Source: Choanephora cucurbitarum
Lineage: Eukaryota > Mucoromycota > Mucoromycetes > Mucorales > Choanephoraceae
Length of the DNA: 12,274 bases
Reading direction: 5' to 3'
Assembly: GCA_025331435.1 (NCBI GenBank)
Contig: JAIWNI010000297.1
Location: 1 to 12,274, forward strand
Shown: in pieces, positions 8,116 through 12,274 of the stretch
Position numbering within the stretch: position 1 is the first letter of the stretch
How the letters are laid out: every line of letters begins with the position of its first letter
Made by a program: the position numbers and the translations under genes
Notes under the pieces: generated by a model
Told to the model about the DNA's origin: nothing
What the model saw: the letters and a program-made list of their open reading frames with translations, nothing else
The model's database searches: none

Positions 8116-8467
8116 GTACATCTTGAGGCTATTATTAGTTTTACTGAGGCCTCAAGAAATGAAGAAGAAGGGATTATAGCACACATCTATCTGCTACAAG
8201 ATTATTTGCTCATCAATGGTTGTATCAAAAGATAGGTACCACATTGGATGTGCACATCATGAGAGGGTTGAAAGGATTTGACTGAACAAGAAATCGAGTG
8301 ATTTGTCTGTTGAGTTAAGAGAATTAGGCAAAACTAAAGAGAGAACTTTCTTCAATGCAGGGATTGAATGTCAACACAAATCGAGTATAGTGTCACAGAA
8401 TATGGTCTGCTTCTTACTTCAAATATGATGGAGATTGTATGATGTATATGATTTACGATACAACTAG
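8116..8467 (+). pseudogene. Decayed coding fragment, unknown family
   Basis: A frame 8116-8235 reads VHLEAIISFTEASRNEEEGI, then AHIYLLQDYLLINGCIKR, and ends in TAG. A second frame takes over (RYHIGCAHHERVERI), is broken by TGA at 8279-8281, and continues with LNKKSSDLSVELRELGKTKE and FFNAGIECQHKSSIVSQNMV to TGA at 8426-8428, with a short further run to about 8467. One frame change and one internal stop interrupt about 100 protein-like codons. No domain is recognised. The His/Cys-containing middle (IGCAHHE) might be part of a metal-binding site, but that is only a guess. Confidence 0.4.
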
Positions 8468-8502
8468 AAAATAAGTAATTCTTGTCAATTTTATAGCATT
8501 TC

Positions 8503-8516
8503 TAAGTAGCTACTTA
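8503..8516. promoter_or_regulatory. Perfect 14-bp palindrome TAAGTAGCTACTTA
   Basis: It is a perfect inverted repeat. Related TAAGTA/TACTTA words recur at about 8472, 8596, 9471-9482, 9569 and 9598. It could be a dimeric-factor site, or chance in AT-rich DNA. Confidence 0.3.
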
Positions 8517-8771
8517 TTTTATGGTTAAAATCCAAGCAGTTTTTTAAGCCATAAGAGATCACCAAAACTGCCTATTCTATAAGTCGGTTGCGAGTAGAGT
8601 ATAAGTAATAGCGCGTTCTACAGGTAGTATCTACAGGGTTTCTAAGCCATAAATAGCTTCTTAGATCAACTTTAATATAGATCATTTTCAAGGTATTTCT
8701 ACGCTACGACCTTTTCTTGACCTATGTTTATGAGATATCCATGTTGCTACTTTGTTCATATGCTATATCAA

Positions 8772-8789
8772 AGTAACTCATAAGTTACT
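8772..8789. repeat. Small inverted repeat, 7-bp arms
   Basis: AGTAACT and AGTTACT are separated by four bases. No context supports a terminator or RNA role. Confidence 0.3.
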
Positions 8790-8839
8790 GTCATAAGTAT
8801 CCAATCATAATCATATTGACATAACAAAAGAAAAAAGCT

Positions 8840-9146
8840 TTATTGTCGAAAAAAAAAAGAGTAAACGGAAAAAAGAGCAAAGCTAAACCGAGTACCATCG
8901 ATAATAATTTGAGGAAAGCGAACAGTATTAGCATAACCATTTCGCATATTCGAATACACTGTTTCAGCCTTTGTAGCTCTATTCTGGTTTCCGGGCATGC
9001 AAGACGGGAATGGTAATATCATTTGCTTCCTCCAAATCCTCATCAATGGTGTTTGACCTTGTTTGACCAATACAAGCCAACTGCACGCTCTGTAAGCCAA
9101 AGATCTTGATACCGACAAAGGTATACAGAATTTGTGCTCTTTTTCG
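8840..9146 (-). pseudogene. Decayed minus-strand coding fragment
   Basis: From 9146 a minus frame reads RKRAQILYTFVGIKIFGLQS, then SNTIDEDLEEANDITIPVLH, and stops at TAG 8981-8979. A shifted frame, open through the same span from 9118, continues the protein-like sequence with RATKAETVYSNMRNGYANTV and RFPQIIIDGTRF to its stop at 8840. A single indel near 8980-9000 would join them. The sequence looks like part of a globular protein, but I do not recognise the family. Other minus frames here (for example 9043-9255) are also open, so the exact coding path is uncertain. Confidence 0.3.
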
Positions 9147-9470
9147 TCAAGTTAGTGACGACAAGAATAGCCGTACTGTAAACTGTTTGTATCTCGATAG
9201 TGACAAAATGCTCTTTGACAATGATGATAAGTTTACAACTATCTCTATTGCTCAAATCAAGTCGTTAGCAACTTTTATCTCGATCACGACAAAGAATACT
9301 TCATCCTCAATACCTCAACCTTCAAAAAGAAAATTCTCAATAAATTCAGCCGGCTTTACACTGTCTAGTTTCTACTTTTCGCTTACAAAGCATGTAATCC
9401 TTATATCTCTTAAAGTTAAATACATACATACAGCATACATACATATAAATATGTCATATGATCTTTTTCC

Positions 9471-9482
9471 TTAAGTACTTAA
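9471..9482. promoter_or_regulatory. Perfect 12-bp palindrome TTAAGTACTTAA
   Basis: It is a self-complementary site that shares the AAGTA/TACTT half-site with the palindrome at 8503. No promoter was found next to it. Confidence 0.25.
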
Positions 9483-9855
9483 AACGTAGTCGCCAGGCTT
9501 TTGTACTTTTGAGCAACTTTTTAAACTTGAAAAAGAAAGTCGTTTCTTCAAGAATTTGACTCAATACTACTTATTGGCTAAGGGCACTGCCTAGAAACTA
9601 CTTAGATCCGACCTATTTCTGAAGTAGCGCCTGCAATCTGGTGGATTCCTTAAAAGGGGCTTTGGGCTCAGAGTTCCAGGTAGAGTTTGACTAGATATTT
9701 ATCTTGTAACAATGCGCTTGACTTTCAGTGATGGCAGATTGTAGATGGCTCGATGCATAGGATAGTATGTGTATATGTAAAGGAAAGTGTTGTTTTAACT
9801 CTTACCTCTTCTAGTTCTGGTAATGTAATGTCTTTGCTAATGAGCCGAAGAGAGC

Positions 9856-9875
9856 AAAAAAAAAAAAAAAAAAAA
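9856..9875. repeat. A20 homopolymer
   Basis: Twenty consecutive A. It could mark the 3' end of an old retroposed copy or be simple slippage. I found no clear target-site duplication around it. Confidence 0.9.
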
Positions 9876-10063
9876 GAATTGCAATACAACAATTGTTTTA
9901 TTTGAGAGTGTGCATATTCTGGAAAAATACACTCTTATGGTATTTTAGCGTTTGAATCTATCTCCAAGTTAAATGGTTGCACTCTTATATTAAGCTTGTT
10001 GTATCAAACATAAGACACAATAAAATCAAATTTAAGATAGACGGGAAGAGCACAACCAAGATC

Positions 10064-10070
10064 TATATAA
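10064..10070 (+). promoter_or_regulatory. Possible TATA box
   Basis: TATATAA lies 76-82 bp before the ATG at 10146, a spacing close to that of the confident gene at 7605. Between them lies the 14-bp palindrome at 10111. Confidence 0.35.
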
Positions 10071-10110
10071 TCCTGAAAGAAATAAAAAAGAGAGACAGTT
10101 CTTTATTATC

Positions 10111-10124
10111 AAACGCATGCGTTT
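10111..10124. promoter_or_regulatory. Perfect 14-bp palindrome AAACGCATGCGTTT
   Basis: It is a GC-centred palindrome in an AT-rich setting, between the TATA-like box at 10064 and the ATG at 10146. If that gene is real the site would sit in its leader or near its start of transcription. Confidence 0.35.
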
Positions 10125-10145
10125 AAGTAATAGGAGAAGGGCTGG

Positions 10146-10540
10146 ATGGATTACAACGAGTTTGCTATGCTGACTATGATCCGTCATAATCTAATGACAG
10201 GCTGTAAAATAGATCAAGAGTCTCAAGAGCAACAAGAGTTGTATGAATAAATCGATTTCATATCAAGCCAACTCAACAAACTATAAGTCAAGTACTGAGC
10301 TACACCTAGGCTTAAGTGCACTTTCTGCCTGAACAAAGCTATCGCACGTGTCATATGCTAAAATATCGACATAACAATGAAGATTGAAGCTACGCATGAT
10401 TTATCTGAAGTCATTTATAGATGCTGCCTAAGTACCGACTGTCAAGTTGTAAGAAATATGGCTATAAGCAGTATGTGTTGGATCAGGGTTCTCTAGTTGC
10501 ACGCTTTAATAGACAAGTGAATACAACAAAAAACTCTTAA
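10146..10540 (+). CDS. Possible three-exon small gene, 84 aa, uncertain
   Basis: Model: exon 1 10146-10240, exon 2 10310-10349, exon 3 10421-10540 (TAA 10538-10540). Exon 1 encodes MDYNEFAMLTMIRHNLMTGC and a Gln/Glu-rich run; exon 2 adds LLKCTFCLNKAIAR; exon 3 reads MLPKYRLSSCKKYGYKQYVL and DQGSLVARFNRQVNTTKNS. Phases fit throughout. Intron 1 (69 bp) has donor GTATGA, an ACTGA branch-like site and acceptor CACCTAG. Intron 2 (71 bp) has a poor donor (GTCATA) but a good acceptor (TTTATAG). An in-frame TAG sits directly before exon 3, so exon 3 must be spliced to or start its own ORF. The CTFC motif and later Cys suggest weak metal-binding potential. No family recognised. It may instead be another decayed locus. 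Confidence 0.3.
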
Positions 10541-10767
10541 ACCAAACACACTTAAATCGAGCGACTACTGTGTAAGATTGGCTTTTTATAACAAATTGAA
10601 AAAGAAAAAGAATACGGGTAGGTAACCGATACTTTCCTATCCCAAAAACCAAGAAAAACTATAACTACTTCTACTTACTTAAGTCTGGCTGAATATTATG
10701 AAAGAAAATCTCCAGTGAAAAAAAAAAGGAGTAAAAAAGGGCCATAAAACGAGAAATGGGAGAGAGG

Positions 10768-10785
10768 ATTATCCGTACGGATAAT
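10768..10785. promoter_or_regulatory. Perfect 18-bp palindrome with CCG-N2-CGG core
   Basis: ATTATCCGTACGGATAAT is fully self-complementary. The core is an inverted CCG/CGG pair separated by two bases. Fungal Zn2Cys6 transcription factors bind paired CGG triplets, so this may be such a site. The family is established knowledge; the assignment here is inference. Confidence 0.4.
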
Positions 10786-10868
10786 TTTTGGATTCACAGC
10801 AAGACACAAAAGGCAAGCGAAATGATCTTCAGGCTTTAGAGGTACGAAAGTAGAAAAAAAGAAAAAAA

Positions 10869-10890
10869 TACAAAATACAAAATACAAAAT
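10869..10890. repeat. TACAAAA heptamer, three copies
   Basis: Three perfect 7-bp units in an A-rich stretch, ending TAG. A minor slippage product. Confidence 0.85.
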
Positions 10891-10934
10891 AGAACTCAGA
10901 TCCATTTTTTGATTTTCTAGAACTACGTAACATA

Positions 10935-11048
10935 AATTCCGGCCAATTACGTCGACGCGAAATTTTCACCAGCCTCAGTCGTGGTTACACCAGGGTGTTC
11001 TATCCAATTTTTTTTTTGGGTTCTTTTCTTCCATATTCTCCTTTTCAA
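10935..11048 (+). promoter_or_regulatory. Promoter-like block upstream of the hairpin array
   Basis: Compared with its surroundings this stretch is GC-richer. It carries in order a CCAAT box (GGCCAATTACG), a CRE-like TTACGTCG, a GACGCGAAA word like MBF/E2F sites, the inverted repeat ACACC-AG-GGTGT (about 10988-10999), a T10-type tract and a CT-rich run. The arrangement resembles a polymerase II promoter reading rightwards into the stem-loop array, with no long ORF after it. The site names are pattern matches only. Confidence 0.3.
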
Positions 11049-11061
11049 CAAAAGCTTGCAA

Positions 11062-11539
11062 CTACTGGAAGCCTGGGAAACTTCTGGTAGATTATGAAAC
11101 AAATATATAGAAGCCTAGTCAACTTCTAAAAAAAAAAAAAAAAAAAAGCTTGCGACTGTTAGAAGCGTGGTGAACTTCTGGCAGATACATAGGAGCGTGG
11201 TTAACTTCTATGAAAACACAAAAGGGTTTAGTTTAGCTCTTGATCTCAAGGGGCCTGAGGTCTTGAAGCTACATCACGAAGATCCTTGAAGCGTCATGAA
11301 CTTCTTGGGTTGGACGATGAGGATTTCTGAAGAGTCGTCAACTTCATTAATTCCTACAGAAAAGGAGATAACCACTAAAAGCGTAGCGAACTTTAGTCGC
11401 CATAGGGTCTTGGCCATCGGCAGGTCTTGATTCCAAGGGAACATCTGAAAGCGTGGCAAACTTTTAGAAGCTATATGGTCTTGACTATCGGTTAGTCTTG
11501 ATTCAGAGGGAACGTCTGAAAGCGTGGCGAACTTTTAGA
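11062..11539 (+). repeat. Array of nine short stem-loops with a conserved 9-nt loop
   Basis: Loops start at 11072, 11114, 11166, 11196, 11292, 11333, 11382, 11452 and 11523, and each is 9 nt. Aligned loops share T at position 3 and AA at positions 8-9; the commonest form is CGTGGYGAA. Each loop is closed by GAAG/CTTC or AAAG/CTTT, extending to 10 bp in copy 1 (CTACTGGAAG with CTTCTGGTAG) and copy 3 (CTGTTAGAAG with CTTCTGGCAG). Stem bases differ between copies yet pairing is mostly kept. All wobbles are G-T on the plus strand, so they would pair as G-U in a plus-strand RNA but not in a minus-strand one. Copies 8 and 9 lie in a 71-bp tandem duplication; copies 1 and 3 share a 5' flank (AAAGCTTGC). 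It may be a structured non-coding RNA or a hairpin-type repeat family. Confidence 0.7.
11128..11147. repeat. A20 homopolymer inside the hairpin array
   Basis: Twenty A directly follow (and overlap by one base) the 3' stem of hairpin 2 and precede the AAAGCTTGC flank of hairpin 3. Confidence 0.9.
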
Positions 11540-11545
11540 AGCTAC
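11407..11545. repeat. 71-bp tandem duplication carrying hairpins 8 and 9
   Basis: Two units, starting GTCTTGG at 11407 and GTCTTGA at 11478, are alike over their whole length and each ends in the stem-loop followed by AGAAGCTA. A diverged version of the 5' part (CTTGAT, CAAGGGG) occurs near 11239-11253, before hairpin 5, so the 71-bp unit may be the ancestral repeat. Confidence 0.75.
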
Positions 11546-11937
11546 TAGCTTTTGAAGGAGGAGAAAGAGTTGTATGCTTGTATGTCTCTGTGTCAGCGTG
11601 TGTGTGCGTGTGTGTAAGAGACTATATGTGTATGGCTTCTATCTTTCTTTGAATAGTTTTTTTTTTCTTCTGGTGAACTGTTTTATCCCCCCTCATCTTC
11701 ATCATTTACTTCTGTACTTGTATGGAGTGTTTGTGGTCGAAAGAGGGTATCTACTTTTCTATCATATCATGTATCAGTTATAGGAGTTTTTTGGGCTCTT
11801 TTTTTACCTACTCTACTCTGCTTTTGTTCTTTTAGGGCATCTGAAGAGAGGGAGAAAAAAAAAAAGGTCAAGTCGTTGTCACTGATTAGGTCAATCTTGT
11901 CTTAGGATGTGTTTAATGGCGAAATACGATTTGAATG
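11546..11937. other. GT- and T-rich interval, no gene
   Basis: GTGT-rich runs lie at about 11597-11612. The plus frame 11574-11783 opens at an ATG but is low-complexity (Leu, Tyr, Val, Phe) with no motif, so I do not call it. An A11 tract lies near 11857. Confidence 0.5.
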
Positions 11938-12274
11938 CTTTGTATTGGCTGTGCTACTTTGCAAGTAAGAAAGGAAGGTTTTGTATATGTGTGTATGTGT
12001 TCTTTTACGCGTATGTATGTAATTATTACTAACTGAAGATGACAGAGTAGGTTACCGACTGCTACCATCTGTCCAGTCTAGGCACTAAACACTTTCGGTT
12101 GGGAGTTATGTCTGTCCAAGGCATCGCGAGCATTTGTATTGACCGTGCAACTTTGCAAGTGCTTTTTTTTTCTGGACACCAACAGGGATGGGGTAGAAAG
12201 CTGATCGCTGCTTCCGTCTTGTCCGCGCACAACAACTCAGGATCGAAGTTGTGTCTGTCTAAGGCATCGCGAGC
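11938..12274. repeat. Diverged tandem repeat, two units, running off the window
   Basis: Unit 1 begins TGTATTGGCTGTGC at 11941 and unit 2 TGTATTGACCGTGC at 12135; both continue with an ACTTTGCAAGT word. Both units end in GTCTGTC followed by AAGGCATCGCGAGC (ending at 12131 and 12274). Unit starts are 194 bp apart but unit ends are 143 bp apart, so unit 1 has about 50 bp extra. On the minus strand the ends encode RDALDRHN in both units, with a 70-codon open run in unit 2 (RHNFDPELLCADKTEAAISF), but 143 bp is not a multiple of three, so the frame is not kept between units. Confidence 0.65.

Larger units (their letters stand above)
9147..10063. other. Interval without a firm gene
   Basis: The longest plus frame (9106-9474) starts at a non-ATG codon, first ATG at 9208, and overlaps the minus-strand relic; it has no recognisable motif. 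A (CATA) microsatellite lies at about 9421-9447. A poly(A) tract and two short palindromic sites are listed separately. Confidence 0.4.
10541..10934. other. Interval with a palindrome and short repeat, no firm gene
   Basis: A minus-strand frame 10696-10905 contains the protein-like KPEDHFACLLCLAVNPKIIR flanked by Phe/Leu-rich low complexity, and is not called. The interval also has an 18-bp palindrome and a TACAAAA triplication, listed separately. Confidence 0.4.

Noticed and set aside
8537..8571. Hairpin formed by GCAGTTTT and AAAACTGC as a terminator
   Set aside because: The 8-bp arms are separated by a loop of about 20 nt with no adjacent gene end, and intrinsic terminators are not expected in a eukaryotic nuclear genome.
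9106..9474. 122-codon plus-strand frame
   Set aside because: It opens at TTG rather than ATG, overlaps protein-like minus-strand frames, ends in low-complexity Ile/His-rich sequence, and shows no motif.
9856..11147. The two A20 tracts as the ends of one retroposed segment
   Set aside because: They have the same length by eye, but I see no shared flanks or target-site duplications. Slippage is a simpler explanation.
11574..11783. 69-codon frame starting at an ATG in the GT-rich stretch
   Set aside because: The sequence is low complexity (Val/Cys repeats from GTGT, then Phe/Leu runs), with no motif or splice context.

Overview
The window looks like an AT-rich eukaryotic, most likely fungal, intergenic or accessory region. 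The best clue is a small gene on the minus strand (7345-7605). It has a 54-bp intron with a GTAAGT donor, a TACTAAC branch point and a TAG acceptor, a TATATAAAG box 64-72 bp upstream of the ATG, and a pyrimidine-rich leader. Intron size, base composition, satellite types and the style of the decayed genes would fit an early-diverging fungus such as a Mucoromycota member. That assignment is an inference from memory, not proven here. No tRNA, rRNA, CRISPR or bacterial-type operon was seen.

Layout, left to right. (1) 1-1700 is bounded by two diverged inverted repeats and holds two decayed reading frames, one resembling the end of a tyrosine recombinase. (2) 1800-3080 has a frameshifted relic that may belong to a PD-(D/E)XK nuclease-like family, a second relic with two stops, and a 39-codon ORF. 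(3) 3265-3640 is a 173-nt pure purine tract including (GA)40, followed by ten perfect copies of a 10-bp repeat. (4) 3641-4660 has no convincing gene. (5) 4666-5964, minus strand, is a decayed or intron-rich gene with hydrophobic N-terminal segments and a Ser-rich tail, then a short ORF. (6) 6317-6491 is a 7-bp minisatellite of exactly 25 units with higher-order structure, followed by an interrupted small ORF. (7) 7345-7677 is the one confident gene, a small secreted protein with its promoter. (8) 8116-9146 has two further relics, one on each strand. (9) 10064-10540 is a possible small three-exon gene with a TATA box. (10) 10935-11539 is a promoter-like block followed by nine copies of a short stem-loop motif. 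(11) 11938-12274 is a diverged tandem repeat that runs off the window.

The most interesting element is the stem-loop array at 11062-11539. It has nine hairpins, all with a 9-nt loop matching N-S-T-N-N-N-N-A-A. Stem sequences differ but pairing is largely kept, including compensatory changes, and every wobble pair is of the G-T kind on the plus strand. This points to selection on a plus-strand RNA structure, or to a family of hairpin-forming repeats. Nothing I know names it.

Most of the rest reads as a gene graveyard: long frames of protein-like sequence broken by a few stops and frame changes, between young satellites. Only the secreted-protein gene looks intact and ordinary.
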